A stretch of DNA of 64,000 bases from NCBI RefSeq assembly GCF_029543245.1, contig NZ_JARQWV010000008.1:124001-188000 (forward strand), written 5' to 3'. Each line of letters starts with the position of its first letter. Positions within the stretch are counted from its first letter, which is position 1. This DNA comes from Caulobacter endophyticus. GTDB taxonomy: Bacteria > Pseudomonadota > Alphaproteobacteria > Caulobacterales > Caulobacteraceae. Below the pieces are notes generated by a model that searched no databases, was not told the DNA's origin, and was given only the letters and a program-made list of their open reading frames with translations. Shown one piece after another: positions 33,463 through 42,379 of this stretch. Both the position numbers and the translations under genes were made by a program.

Positions 33463-34026
33463 ATGCGTAGCACCTTTCTCCTGACCGTCGCCGCGGCGAG
33501 CCTCGCGCTCGCCGCCGCCTCGGGGCAGGCCCAGGCACAAAGCGTGACCGGCACGGTGCAGGTCAACGGCACGGTGGCCAATCGCTGCCTGTTCGTGACC
33601 AACAACGTGGTCCTGGATCTGGGCGAGCTGTCGCTGCAGACCGGCGACGTCTCGGCCATCGGGCGGCTCGACGCTCCCAAGCTGACCAGCCGCACGGCCA
33701 CGCTGAACGGTTGGTGCAACGGGGTGTCGGCGACCATGGCCGTCGAGGCCCAGCCGATCTTCAACACCAGCTTCACCAGCGCGGCCCCGACCGGGTTCGA
33801 GCGTCGGGTCGACTACACCGCCACCGCCACGGCTTCGCCCGCCGGCGGCTCGGTGTCGGCCTCCGACAGCACGCTGGCGTCCGGCGCGGGCCCGGCCAGC
33901 ACCACGGGCCTCTTCGCCAGCGACATCGTCGTCAGCTTCGCCAACGCGGCCACGCCGGCCGGCGGGCGCCTCGTCTCCGGGTCCTATTCGGGTTCGGTGG
34001 CGGTGACTTTGGCTCCGGCCACCTGA
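33463..34026 (+). CDS. Spore coat U domain pilus subunit 3
   Basis: 187 residues with a signal peptide ending about residue 24 (AQAQ). The mature start SVTGTVQVNGTVANRCLFV is nearly the same as subunit 2, so the two are probably paralogues. The second cysteine lies in LNGWCNG; the end is GSYSGSVAVTLAPAT. AAAGGGAGG lies before the ATG. Confidence 0.85.
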   Translation: MRSTFLLTVAAASLALAAASGQAQAQSVTGTVQVNGTVANRCLFVTNNVVLDLGELSLQTGDVSAIGRLDAPKLTSRTATLNGWCNGVSATMAVEAQPIFNTSFTSAAPTGFERRVDYTATATASPAGGSVSASDSTLASGAGPASTTGLFASDIVVSFANAATPAGGRLVSGSYSGSVAVTLAPAT

Positions 34027-34042
34027 GGGGAGAAAGGTCGTC

Positions 34043-34630
34043 ATGATCCTGCACCGAACCTGCCTTGTCGGACTCGCGGCGACCGCTCTTCTCGCCCCGC
34101 TGGCCGGCGCGACTGGCGCCTGGGCCCAGGACCCCGTCCAGGGAGCCGTCGGTCTCGACGCCCAGGTCGCCCAGGTCTGCGTGCTGGGCGCGCCCAGCCC
34201 CGGATCCTTGGCGCTGGGCCAGATTTCCGAAGGATCCGGCGCGCGGGTCGGGCGGCTGGCGACCATCGCCAACCAGTCCATCCAGCTGCCCGGCACCTTC
34301 TGCAACTACGCCGGCGCGGCCCTGGCCATCTCGGCCTCGCCGCTGGCGGTGACCGGAACCACGACCCAGCCGGGCTTCGTCGGATCGGTGGACTACACCT
34401 GCACGATCAGCGCCTGGGGCGCGACGTCGGCCACGGTCCGCACCGCCGCAGGCAGCACCTCGGGCGTGGGCTCGTCCTCGACCAGCAGCGCACCGAAGGA
34501 AACGGACCTGACCCTGGTGGTCTCCGACTTCGCCACGGCGACCGACGCCCAGCTGCAGCCGGGCGCGTACCTCGCGCTCGTCACCATCACCCTCGGGCCC
34601 GACGCGGGCCTGGCCGCCTCGGGGAGCTGA
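34043..34630 (+). CDS. Spore coat U domain pilus subunit 4
   Basis: 195 residues with a signal peptide ending near residue 28 (AWAQ). The SCPU domain has cysteines in VAQVCVLGAP and GTFCNYAG and the ending GAYLALVTITLGPDA. GGGGAGAAAGG precedes the ATG. Its product is probably a minor pilus subunit. Confidence 0.83.
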   Translation: MILHRTCLVGLAATALLAPLAGATGAWAQDPVQGAVGLDAQVAQVCVLGAPSPGSLALGQISEGSGARVGRLATIANQSIQLPGTFCNYAGAALAISASPLAVTGTTTQPGFVGSVDYTCTISAWGATSATVRTAAGSTSGVGSSSTSSAPKETDLTLVVSDFATATDAQLQPGAYLALVTITLGPDAGLAASGS

Positions 34631-34633
34631 ACC

Positions 34634-35200
34634 ATGCGGCGCGCTCTTCTTCTCATCGCCCTGGCCCCGCTGGCGCTGGCCGGCGCCGCCTCGGCCCAGA
34701 CCTACGGACCGTCCGACAGCGTCGGGCCGATCCAGATCACGGCCACCGTGCCCAACAACATCTGCACGATCGGCGACCTCAGCGACGGCGACAACCTGTT
34801 CGACGTCGGAGTGATGATCGACACCACCACGGGCCTGCTGCTGCCGAACCTGGCCGCGCCGCCGAAGGTGCTGACCGGCACGCAGTGCGGCGCGCCCAGC
34901 CAGCTGACCATCGCCGCCACCCAGATGACGGCCCAGGCCTTCCTGACCGCGCCGCCCTCGGGCTTCTCGCGCGCGGTCGACTACACGGCCACGGCCTCGG
35001 GGTGGACCCCGGTCGACGCCAGCTTCTCGACGGGGGCGGCCGCCAACGCCGGCGCTTCCCAGACCCGCGACAGCGGCGGCTCGGGCCAGATCACCATCAG
35101 CCTGTCGAACTTCGCCACGTCCGGCGGACCCAGCCTGCGGCCGGTCGCCGACGACACCTACCAGGGGGCGATCGTCGTCACCCTGGCGGCGGCGAGCTGA
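34634..35200 (+). CDS. Spore coat U domain pilus subunit 5
   Basis: 188 residues, starting three bases after the previous stop codon. The signal peptide ends near residue 21 (ASAQ). The mature protein has cysteines in NNICTIGDL and GTQCGAPS and ends DDTYQGAIVVTLAAAS. It belongs to the same family of short pilin-like subunits. Confidence 0.83.
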   Translation: MRRALLLIALAPLALAGAASAQTYGPSDSVGPIQITATVPNNICTIGDLSDGDNLFDVGVMIDTTTGLLLPNLAAPPKVLTGTQCGAPSQLTIAATQMTAQAFLTAPPSGFSRAVDYTATASGWTPVDASFSTGAAANAGASQTRDSGGSGQITISLSNFATSGGPSLRPVADDTYQGAIVVTLAAAS

Positions 35201-35213
35201 GGGGGAGGGCGCC

Positions 35214-35828
35214 ATGACCAGAACCAACCGCTTCAAGGCCGCCGTCCTCGCCGGGGCCTCGGCCGTCACCCTGCTGCTGCTGGGCCAGATGGCTCGCGCG
35301 CAGGATACCGACAACACCCGTGACTTCGTCGTGCGGGGACAGGTGCCGAAGGTCTGCACCATCGCCTCGCCGACCATCGGCGCGGGCCAGGTCGTCAACT
35401 TCCTCAGCCTGACCGGCGGCACGCTGCAGGTCGATCAGCTGACCGATCCCGTCACCCTGTCGACCCGCGCGGCCTCGGCCCAGGTGAACTTCGCGGCGGT
35501 GTGCAACTACGCCCACCAGATCGTGCTCGAGAGCCAGAACAACGGCCTGTGGCGCTCGGAGCTGGGCCTGACCCCGGCGCCGACCGGCTTCAGCGACGCG
35601 GTGCCCTACACCGCGACCCTGGCCTGGGGCCCGGTCAACAACCGCTTCGAGGCCGACGCCAGCGCCCGTCGCATCCGCGACAGCGCCCAGCTGGTCGACC
35701 AGCCGGTCGTCGGCGACGTGACCCTGCGGCTGGATATCCAGCCCGGCGCCACGAACCTCCAGACCAACGCCCCGCTGGTGTCCGGCGTCTACCGCGACAC
35801 CCTGCGCCTGACGGTGGAACCCCAATGA
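35214..35828 (+). CDS. Spore coat U domain pilus subunit 6
   Basis: 204 residues. The signal peptide ends near residue 29 (ARAQ). Cysteines lie in VPKVCTIASP and FAAVCNYAHQ; the end is GVYRDTLRLTVEPQ. GGGGGAGGG precedes the ATG. The stop overlaps the start of subunit 7 (ATGA), so the two are translated together. Confidence 0.83.
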   Translation: MTRTNRFKAAVLAGASAVTLLLLGQMARAQDTDNTRDFVVRGQVPKVCTIASPTIGAGQVVNFLSLTGGTLQVDQLTDPVTLSTRAASAQVNFAAVCNYAHQIVLESQNNGLWRSELGLTPAPTGFSDAVPYTATLAWGPVNNRFEADASARRIRDSAQLVDQPVVGDVTLRLDIQPGATNLQTNAPLVSGVYRDTLRLTVEPQ

Positions 35829-36400
35829 AGACCGTCCTTCTCCTTGCCGCCGCCGCGACGCTGGGCGTCGCCGCCGCCGCTTCGGCCCAGACGCTTCCGA
35901 CGGGCGACGAGGCCTCCAGCGAACTGCAGCTGATCGGCCAGGCGCCCAGCGCCTGCGTGCTGTCGCCGCCGGCCGCCGCCGCGGGCGCCAACACCAGCTT
36001 CGCCGCCCAGGGCGGCCAGGCCGGGGTGGTGCGCTTCACCCAGTTCGTCGACCCGCAGACCGCCCAGCCGCGCGACGCCTCGATCAGCCTGGCCTTCCCG
36101 GTGGTCTGCAACTCGGCCCACCGCCTGGTGGTGCGCACCGACGGCGCGGGCCTGAGCCGCGTCGGCGGCGCGGCGACCGCCCCGGGCTTCCGCGATCGTC
36201 TCGACTTCCAGCTGACGGCCGACTGGGCCGGAGCCAGCGCGTCGGGGACGAGCGCCACGACCACCCCGATCAACCTGGTCACCGCCAACGGCGCGGCCGG
36301 GCAGATGAACCTCGTCGTCGCCGTCACCGGCGGCGGCGCCCCGATGGTCGCCGGCGACTACGCCGGAACCCTGGTCGTCGAGCTCGAGGCCCAGAACTGA
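35825..36400 (+). CDS. Spore coat U domain pilus subunit 7
   Basis: 191 residues from ATG 35825; the frame also runs back to 35501 but only as a shadow of subunit 6. The signal peptide ends near residue 22 (ASAQ). Cysteines lie in APSACVLSPP and FPVVCNSAHR, very like subunit 6 (FAAVCNYAHQ), so subunits 6 and 7 look like duplicates. It ends GDYAGTLVVELEAQN. Confidence 0.83.
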   Translation: MKTVLLLAAAATLGVAAAASAQTLPTGDEASSELQLIGQAPSACVLSPPAAAAGANTSFAAQGGQAGVVRFTQFVDPQTAQPRDASISLAFPVVCNSAHRLVVRTDGAGLSRVGGAATAPGFRDRLDFQLTADWAGASASGTSATTTPINLVTANGAAGQMNLVVAVTGGGAPMVAGDYAGTLVVELEAQN

Positions 36401-36439
36401 AACACGAAACGAACTGAATCCATGAGGAGCGGACACCGA

Positions 36440-37249
36440 ATGACTCGTTCGAAAACCATCCGAGGGCGCTTGCTGGGGGCGGCGTGCGCCGGTCTCCTGG
36501 CGCTCGCGGGGCTGGCGGCGCAGGGGGCGCCGGGCCTGGGCGGGGGCGCCCTGGCCATGACCGTCCAGCCGGTCGTCATCGATCTCAAGCCGACCGGTCG
36601 GGGCATGTCCCAGATCGTCACGGTCCAGAACACCTTCGCCACCCCCTTGCCGGTCGAGCTGCGGGCCGAGGAGCTGTCCTTCGACGAGAAAGGCGCCCGT
36701 CCCAGCGACACGCCGAGCAACGACCTGCTGATCTTTCCGCCCCAGGCGGTGATCCAGCCGGGCGAGACGCAGTCGTTTCGCATCCAGTGGGTGGGCGATC
36801 CGGCCCTGACGCAGAGCAAGCACTACTACGTCACCGTCGCCCAGATGCCGGTGAAGCTGCCGGAGGGCCAGTCGGCCATCCAGATCCTCTACAACTTCCA
36901 GGTCCTGGCCAGCGTCGCGCCCTCGGGCGGCAAGCCGGCCCTGGCCCTGTCGAAGAGCGAGATCGGCGCGGACGCCGACGGCAAGCCCGTCCCGGTCGTC
37001 TACGTCGCCAACACGTCCAACACGCACGGATACCTGTCCCGCGGAAAGCTGAAGATCATCGAGAAGGACGCCTCGGGCAAGGCGGTCTTCCAACGGACCA
37101 TTCCCGGTCCGGAGATCCAACAGACGATCGGCTTCGGCCTGATCGCCCCCGGCCAGACGCGGCGCATCGCCGTTCCCATCGAACTGCCCTTGACGGCGGC
37201 AGCAGGAGGCTCCCTTGAGGCCCAATTCTCGTCCGACGAAGGGCGCTAG
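36440..37249 (+). CDS. PapD-like pilus assembly chaperone
   Basis: About 269 residues. After a signal peptide, the N-terminal immunoglobulin-like domain begins MTVQPVVIDLKPTGRGMSQIV. Its typical features are FDEKGARPSDTPSNDLLIFPPQAVIQPGETQSFRIQW and YYVTVAQMPVK. These fit the periplasmic chaperones that cap pilus subunits, here of the archaic (Csu) branch. I choose ATG 36440 because GAGGAG sits ten bases upstream. The gene's end overlaps the usher by 35 bases. Confidence 0.88.
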   Translation: MTRSKTIRGRLLGAACAGLLALAGLAAQGAPGLGGGALAMTVQPVVIDLKPTGRGMSQIVTVQNTFATPLPVELRAEELSFDEKGARPSDTPSNDLLIFPPQAVIQPGETQSFRIQWVGDPALTQSKHYYVTVAQMPVKLPEGQSAIQILYNFQVLASVAPSGGKPALALSKSEIGADADGKPVPVVYVANTSNTHGYLSRGKLKIIEKDASGKAVFQRTIPGPEIQQTIGFGLIAPGQTRRIAVPIELPLTAAAGGSLEAQFSSDEGR

Positions 37250-39770
37250 GTCGCGCGCCTACCGCCGCTGGCTGATGGCGGGATGCCTGGCCGGCGCGGT
37301 TCCCTTCGCCGCCCCCTTGGCCGCCCTGGCCGAGCCCATTCCCTACGCCATGCTGGCCTCCACCCAGGAGCCGACCAGCGCGCCCTCGGCCGGCGCGGCC
37401 ACCGCGGCCGACGCCCGCCGCCAGCTGAACCCCACGGGTCGCGACGTGACCCTGACGGTTCCGCTGAAGGACGGCGAGTTCTATGTCGGCGACATGCCGC
37501 TGGCGATCTCGGCCGACGGCCAGCTGTCGATGCCGTCCGACCGCCTGCTCAGCCTGGTCGCGCCGCTGCTCGACGCGCCCGCGGTCGGCGCGCTGCGCAC
37601 GGCCCTGGCCGGACGCAGCGTGGTGTCGCCCGAGGTGGTCGCCTCGGCCGGCATGACCATGACCTACGACCCCCGGGCGCTCGAGCTGCGGATGAACATT
37701 CCGCCCGAGCTGAAGGTGGTGCGCAGCCTCCAGGTCACGCCGATGGACCGCATGGGCCTTGGCTCATACGTCGCCCCGGCCGGCTTCAGCGGCTATCTCA
37801 ACATCCGCGGCTCGGTCGACTATGTGGAGCAGGGCTTCGACGAGGGTCTCGGTGATCCGACCTTCCTGCTCGACAGCGCCGTGCGCCTGAACGGCGTGGT
37901 GTTCGAGAACGAGGCCGTCTGGCAACCGGGCGGAATCGAGGACTTCCAGCGGCTGGGCACGCGCTTCGTCTATGACGACGTCAAGAACGTGCTGCGCTGG
38001 ACCGCCGGCGACCTGCAGGCCGTCGGCCGCGGGTTCCAGTCCGCGCCCGACATGGCGGGGATCTCGATCTTCCGCTCCTACAGCGTGCTGCAGCCGCAGA
38101 CGATCGCCCGCCCGCGTGGTCGCGAGAGCTTCACCCTGGCCCGGACCTCCGACGTCAGCGTGATCCTCAACAACCAGCTGACCCGGCGCATCCGCCTGGA
38201 TCCCGGCCGCTACAACGTGCGCGACTTCCCGTTCGCCCAGGGCGCCAACGACGTGCGCCTGGTCATCGAGGACGACACCGGCCGCCGCGAGACGTTGCAG
38301 TTCAACGTCTTCTTCGACCGCTCGCAGCTGGATCCCGGGCTGTCGGAATTCGGCCTGTTCGCCGGCGTGAAAGCGCCGCTGCTGCTCGACGGCCCAGACT
38401 ATACCGAGGAGTGGACGGTCAGCGGCTTCTACCGCCGCGGCATCACCGACCGCGTGACCCTGGGCGTCAACGGCCAGGCCGACGACACCACCGTGATGAT
38501 GGGCGCCGAGGGCCTGTTCGGCACCAAGGTCGGTACGCTGGGAGTCGATTTTGCGCTGTCGCACATCGACACCTACGGCTCGGGCTATGCGGCCATCGTC
38601 AGCTTCCAGCGGCTGTTCCAGTTCGCCGGCGGCCGCGCCGACGCCCTGAACCTGTCGTTCGAGACCCGCAGCCGCGAGTTCGGGCCCGTGGGGACCTTCT
38701 TCCCCGACAATCGTTACAACTACGAGATCGGGGTCGGCTATTCGCACGCCTTCAGCGATGCGATCTACGCCAGCTTTGACGGTCGCTACTCCAGCGGCCG
38801 GGACGAGTATCCCGACGCCAGCGCCTATCGCCTGGGCATGGGCTACCGCCTGACCTCGAACCTCGCGGTCACCGCCAACGTCATGTACGACGACGTGCCC
38901 GGCCGCCGCGAGACCTCTGCTCTGATCTCGCTGTCCTGGCAGTTCTCGAACAATTCGAGCCTGCGGGCCGAGTACGACGGCCGCGAGGACCGGGCGCGGA
39001 TCGCCTATCAGACGATCCACGGCCAGGGCGTGGGCTCCTACAACGCCTTCGCCGAGGTCTCGCGCTCGCCCGACGACTCCGCCTTCAACGGCAGCATCAA
39101 CTACATCGCCAACCGGGCGGAGCTGGGCGTGTCGCACTTCCAGGCCTTCGATGGTCCCGACAACGGCCGCACCTCGCTGCGGGCCGGAACCTCGATCGGC
39201 TTCGCCGACGGCGCGGTTTCGGTGGGGCGGCCGGTCTACGACAGCTTCGCCATCGTCAAGGGCCACAAGAGCCTGAAGGGCGCCGACGTCGTCGTGAACC
39301 CGACCCCGTTCGGCTACACCTCGAACACGGGCGAGCTGGGCACGGCGCTGGAAACCAACCTGGCGGCCTATGCCGAGCGGACCATCACGGTCGACGCGCC
39401 CAACGCGCCGGCCGGTTACGATCTCGGTTCGGGCTCCTTCCGTCTCTTCCCGCCGTATCGCTCGGGTTATCGCCTGGAGGTCGGCTCGGACTACTCGATC
39501 ACCGCCATCGGCCGGATGGTCGACGCGGAAGGCCAGCCCCTGTCGCTGGTCTCGGGCCGCGCGGTCGAGATGACGCCCGGATCCAAGAGCGAGCCGATCA
39601 CCATTTTCACCAACCGCGTTGGCCGGTTCGGCGCCTCGGGCCTGCGGCCCGGTCGCTGGCGGCTCGAAATGGGGACGACGCCCCCGACGGTCTACTATCT
39701 CGACGTCCCGGCCAGCGCCGAGGGCTTCGTCAAGACCGACGACCTCAAGCCCAGCGCGTCGGGAGGCTGA
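37215..39770 (+). CDS. Outer-membrane usher of the chaperone-usher pilus
   Basis: 851 residues, the family size. The TTG start has an AGGAGG site 6-12 bases before it, and a signal peptide follows (SRAYRRWLMAGCLAGAVPF region). The usher barrel and plug are seen in AGFSGYLNIRGSVDY, RIRLDPGRYNVRDFPFAQGANDVRLVIEDDTGRRETL, and the C-terminal domain GRFGASGLRPGRWRLEMGTTPP. The protein secretes and assembles the subunits at the outer membrane. It is directly followed by the last subunit gene. Confidence 0.92.
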   Translation: MRPNSRPTKGARSRAYRRWLMAGCLAGAVPFAAPLAALAEPIPYAMLASTQEPTSAPSAGAATAADARRQLNPTGRDVTLTVPLKDGEFYVGDMPLAISADGQLSMPSDRLLSLVAPLLDAPAVGALRTALAGRSVVSPEVVASAGMTMTYDPRALELRMNIPPELKVVRSLQVTPMDRMGLGSYVAPAGFSGYLNIRGSVDYVEQGFDEGLGDPTFLLDSAVRLNGVVFENEAVWQPGGIEDFQRLGTRFVYDDVKNVLRWTAGDLQAVGRGFQSAPDMAGISIFRSYSVLQPQTIARPRGRESFTLARTSDVSVILNNQLTRRIRLDPGRYNVRDFPFAQGANDVRLVIEDDTGRRETLQFNVFFDRSQLDPGLSEFGLFAGVKAPLLLDGPDYTEEWTVSGFYRRGITDRVTLGVNGQADDTTVMMGAEGLFGTKVGTLGVDFALSHIDTYGSGYAAIVSFQRLFQFAGGRADALNLSFETRSREFGPVGTFFPDNRYNYEIGVGYSHAFSDAIYASFDGRYSSGRDEYPDASAYRLGMGYRLTSNLAVTANVMYDDVPGRRETSALISLSWQFSNNSSLRAEYDGREDRARIAYQTIHGQGVGSYNAFAEVSRSPDDSAFNGSINYIANRAELGVSHFQAFDGPDNGRTSLRAGTSIGFADGAVSVGRPVYDSFAIVKGHKSLKGADVVVNPTPFGYTSNTGELGTALETNLAAYAERTITVDAPNAPAGYDLGSGSFRLFPPYRSGYRLEVGSDYSITAIGRMVDAEGQPLSLVSGRAVEMTPGSKSEPITIFTNRVGRFGASGLRPGRWRLEMGTTPPTVYYLDVPASAEGFVKTDDLKPSASGG

Positions 39771-39771
39771 C

Positions 39772-40767
39772 ATGAAACGCCGATCGCATTCCCTGTTTAT
39801 CGGACTGGCCGCCGGCGTCGGCGGGGTCCTGCTGGTCTCGGGCGCGGCCCAGGCCCAGTGCGTGACCTTCGATCCCGTCGTGCTGTCGGGCACCTTCGAT
39901 CCGTTCAACCCGACCGGCACGACGGTGCAGACCCTGGCCATCACCGCGCGACGCCCGCCGGCGGTGGGCGGCAAGAAGACGCAGGAGGTGAACTTCATCT
40001 ACCTGCGCCGGCCCGACACGCCCTCGAGCCTGACCATCGTCCAGACCTCGACCGGCGGCCAGATCCTCGAGAACCCGCCGGGGCACGTGCTCGACCCCAA
40101 CAACGTCAATCCCAACGAGGTCGAGCTGAACTTCGGCGGCGTCGGCCAGCCCGACGTGCAGACGTTCATGGTGACGATCACCGTGCCCAGCGGCGCCGAC
40201 CTGCCGGCCGGCACGACCGACCTGTTCCTGGACCAGAAGTACTACTGCAAGCGCACCGGCGGCGCGGCCGACGAGCAGGGCGTCATTCCCAACTCGCTCG
40301 ACATCCGCATCAACGTGCTCAGCGCCCTGCAGGCCAGCTTCGTCGGCCCGGCGCTGGACTTCGGCGAGATCGGTTCGCTGGCCACGGCCTCGCTGCCGTC
40401 GACGCCCAACTCGGTCAAGCAGCGCACCGGCAACGTGCGGGTGGCCAGCTCGGGGCCGTATTCGGTGGCCCTGACCTCGGCCAACCAGTTCCGGATGACC
40501 TATGCGGGCGGCAACCTGGCCACGACGAACCAGCGGATTCCATACCAGCTGGACTTCCTGGGCCAGTCCAAGACTACGGCCTCGCCGACCTTCAACACCG
40601 TCACCTGCGCCCGGGCCGGCCTGTCGGGCCAGTACCTGGCGGTGACGCCGACCCTGTTGGAAGGCGGGGCGGGCAAGGTCCCGTCGCCCAACTACCAGGA
40701 CATCCTGACGGTCACCGTCACCCCCCTGGCCGTGCCGACGGCCACGACGCCCGTCGCCTGCATGTAA
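39772..40767 (+). CDS. Large spore coat U domain protein, likely pilus tip subunit
   Basis: 331 residues, about 1.7 times the size of the other subunits, with a signal peptide ending near residue 28 (AQAQ). It appears to have two domains: an N-terminal one with cysteine in AQCVTFDPVVLSGTFDPF and a C-terminal SCPU-like part (VNSVKQRTGNVRV to TVTVTPLAV). In archaic pili the two-domain subunit after the usher is the tip adhesin (CsuE-like), so this is the probable role. A strong terminator follows. Confidence 0.8.
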   Translation: MKRRSHSLFIGLAAGVGGVLLVSGAAQAQCVTFDPVVLSGTFDPFNPTGTTVQTLAITARRPPAVGGKKTQEVNFIYLRRPDTPSSLTIVQTSTGGQILENPPGHVLDPNNVNPNEVELNFGGVGQPDVQTFMVTITVPSGADLPAGTTDLFLDQKYYCKRTGGAADEQGVIPNSLDIRINVLSALQASFVGPALDFGEIGSLATASLPSTPNSVKQRTGNVRVASSGPYSVALTSANQFRMTYAGGNLATTNQRIPYQLDFLGQSKTTASPTFNTVTCARAGLSGQYLAVTPTLLEGGAGKVPSPNYQDILTVTVTPLAVPTATTPVACM

Positions 40768-40785
40768 CCTTCGGCCCAGCCTGAA

Positions 40786-40823
40786 AAAGCCCCGCCGGCG
40801 CGAGCCGACGGGGCTTTCTTTTT
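40786..40823 (+). terminator. Rho-independent terminator of the pilus operon
   Basis: AAAGCCCCGCCGGC (from 40786) pairs with GCCGACGGGGCTTT (to 40817) with a CGCGA-type loop, followed by CTTTTTG. This is a textbook terminator ending the operon that began at 32063. Confidence 0.92.
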
Positions 40824-40861
40824 GCCGACCGCCCGGGGGGAAGGGCGGAGCAAAAACGGGG

Positions 40862-41266
40862 TCAGAGCGCGGTGATGTTCACCGACAGGTCGCCGACTTG
40901 GCCGGCGTCGGCGCCGGGATCCAGGCGCAGGCTGTGGCTCTGTGAGGCCGCGGTGCTCGAACGGCTGATCAGGGTGACGCCGGTCGGCGACAGCTGGATC
41001 TTCTGGCCGTCGACATAGACGGCCGCGTCGCTCAGGCCCTGGGCGTGCGTCAGGCGCACTTCGTAGCCCGAGGCGCTGTTGCAGAACTCGGTCATGCGGC
41101 CCAGGTCCGTAGGACCGGTGCTGGAGGCGGTGGCGGCGTCCAGGCTGACGCGGCAGATGACCGGCACGTGCCCTTCGAGACGAAGCTCGTAGCTGGCCGG
41201 CGCGGCGGAAGCGGTAGTGGCGGCCAGAGCGGTGAAGGCGGCGGCCAGGATCATCGGAAAGCGCAT
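40862..41266 (-). CDS. Single spore coat U domain protein on the opposite strand
   Basis: 134 residues from ATG 41266, with a signal peptide ending near residue 21 (ASAAP). It is short, with an ELRLEGHVPVICRVSLDA start and cysteines in VICRVSLD and TEFCNSA, then DAGQVGDLSVNITAL. The gene is convergent with the pilus operon and has its own AT-rich upstream region containing long inverted repeats. It may be a stray subunit under separate control. Confidence 0.75.
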   Translation of the reverse strand: MRFPMILAAAFTALAATTASAAPASYELRLEGHVPVICRVSLDAATASSTGPTDLGRMTEFCNSASGYEVRLTHAQGLSDAAVYVDGQKIQLSPTGVTLISRSSTAASQSHSLRLDPGADAGQVGDLSVNITAL

Positions 41267-41752
41267 TGCAAACCCCAAGAGTGAGGATGATGGGAGGATC
41301 ATCGTGAGGGAGGGTTAAGCAGAGCGCCCTAAAGCATGGTAAACGATTTGCATAGTAAGAATGACAGCATGTCGCACTTAAATATAGTCTATATCAAATG
41401 TCTAATTTGATTTGAATAGTGCATTCTTACTATGCGTGTTCGCGGCGCCCGTGAGGCGGGTCCGCGAAGCGAATTTCTGGGTTGTGTTAGCGAGGTTTGG
41501 CGCGCGCGTGCGCGATCGACCGGCGCCGGGTCAGGACGAGGGGGTGCTGATGTCCTGACCCGGCGCTCGGCGGGCGGGGCGCGCCGCCGAGGATCGTCGA
41601 TGGCGTTGCGGACAGCCTCGGCGAGCCGGTCATTCGTCGCGGCGGTGACAAAACGGGGGGATTTGCCCTCGCGACCTGTAAATATTAACATATACAGATT
41701 GCGCTACAATAATTCAGCCTTACTAATCGTAAGAATAGATGCCTGATCTCTT
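41267..41752. promoter_or_regulatory. Intergenic region rich in inverted repeats
   Basis: No convincing gene. It holds a perfect 14-bp inverted repeat, GCATAGTAAGAATG at 41350-41363 with its mirror at 41422-41435, enclosing 58 mostly AT bases. The inner part carries TCAAAT..ATTTGA. It also holds a perfect 15-bp stem at 41523-41537/41552-41566, with a 14-base loop. At 41719-41733 the repeat CTTAC..GTAAG shares the GTAAGAAT core. The region lies upstream of the spore coat U gene and downstream of the second LuxR-type gene. Confidence 0.6.
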
Positions 41753-42379
41753 CTATTCGAGGATGTCGGCTGAAGAGATGACCGAGACCAGTTCGGCCTG
41801 GCGGTGAACTCCGACCTTGACCATGGCTGACGCCATCTGCACGCGCAGGGTGTTGATGCTGACCTTGCGTTCGGCGGCGATCTCGGCCGGCTCGCGGCCC
41901 TGGGCCACGCGCGCGACGATCTCGGCTTCGGCCGGCGAGAAGTTGAACATCATCCGCGCACGCTCGGCGATGTGCGGAGAGGCGCGGCCGACTTCGCGGA
42001 CGGTGACCAGGGCGCAGCGGAAGCCGCTGTCGTCGGTGCTGAAGGGCTCGATCAGGACCACCAGCGGCTTCTGGCTGCGCGAGCGGTGGATCAGCATGGC
42101 GCCGGAGCGGCCCTGGCGCACGGCCGCGGCGATGCGGTTGTGCAGCGCCTCGGACTCGAAGCCGTTCTCGGCCGTCAGCAGGCCGCCTTTCTCCGAGAGG
42201 CCGTCGCCGTGGGCGACATAGCTCCAGGCCAGGTCGTTGGCCGCGTAGACGCAGCCTTCGCTGTCGGCGACGATCACGCCGAAGTTCACCAGGTTGAGGA
42301 TGGCGTTGGCGACATGCGACTCGAAGACGCCACGCTCGACTTCCGAATCCACCACCTCGATCATCTTGATCAGTCCCAT
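41753..42379 (-). CDS. LuxR-type helix-turn-helix regulator 2
   Basis: 208 residues. A PAS-like N-terminal part (NAILNLVNFGVIVADSEGCVYAANDLAWSYV, then DGLSEKGGLLTAENGFESEALHNRIAAAV) is followed by a LuxR-type helix-turn-helix (FSPAEAEIVARVAQGREPAEIAAERKVSINTLRVQM). It shows the same order of motifs as the regulator at 31147, so the two are probably paralogues. No phosphoacceptor or autoinducer-binding domain is evident. Start is uncertain; ATG 42364 is an alternative. Confidence 0.83.
   Translation of the reverse strand: MGLIKMIEVVDSEVERGVFESHVANAILNLVNFGVIVADSEGCVYAANDLAWSYVAHGDGLSEKGGLLTAENGFESEALHNRIAAAVRQGRSGAMLIHRSRSQKPLVVLIEPFSTDDSGFRCALVTVREVGRASPHIAERARMMFNFSPAEAEIVARVAQGREPAEIAAERKVSINTLRVQMASAMVKVGVHRQAELVSVISSADILE

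Noticed and set aside
41389-41691. 100-codon minus-strand open frame between the lone spore coat U gene and the second LuxR-type gene
   Set aside because: No ribosome binding site and no recognisable motif; it lies across the perfect inverted repeats.
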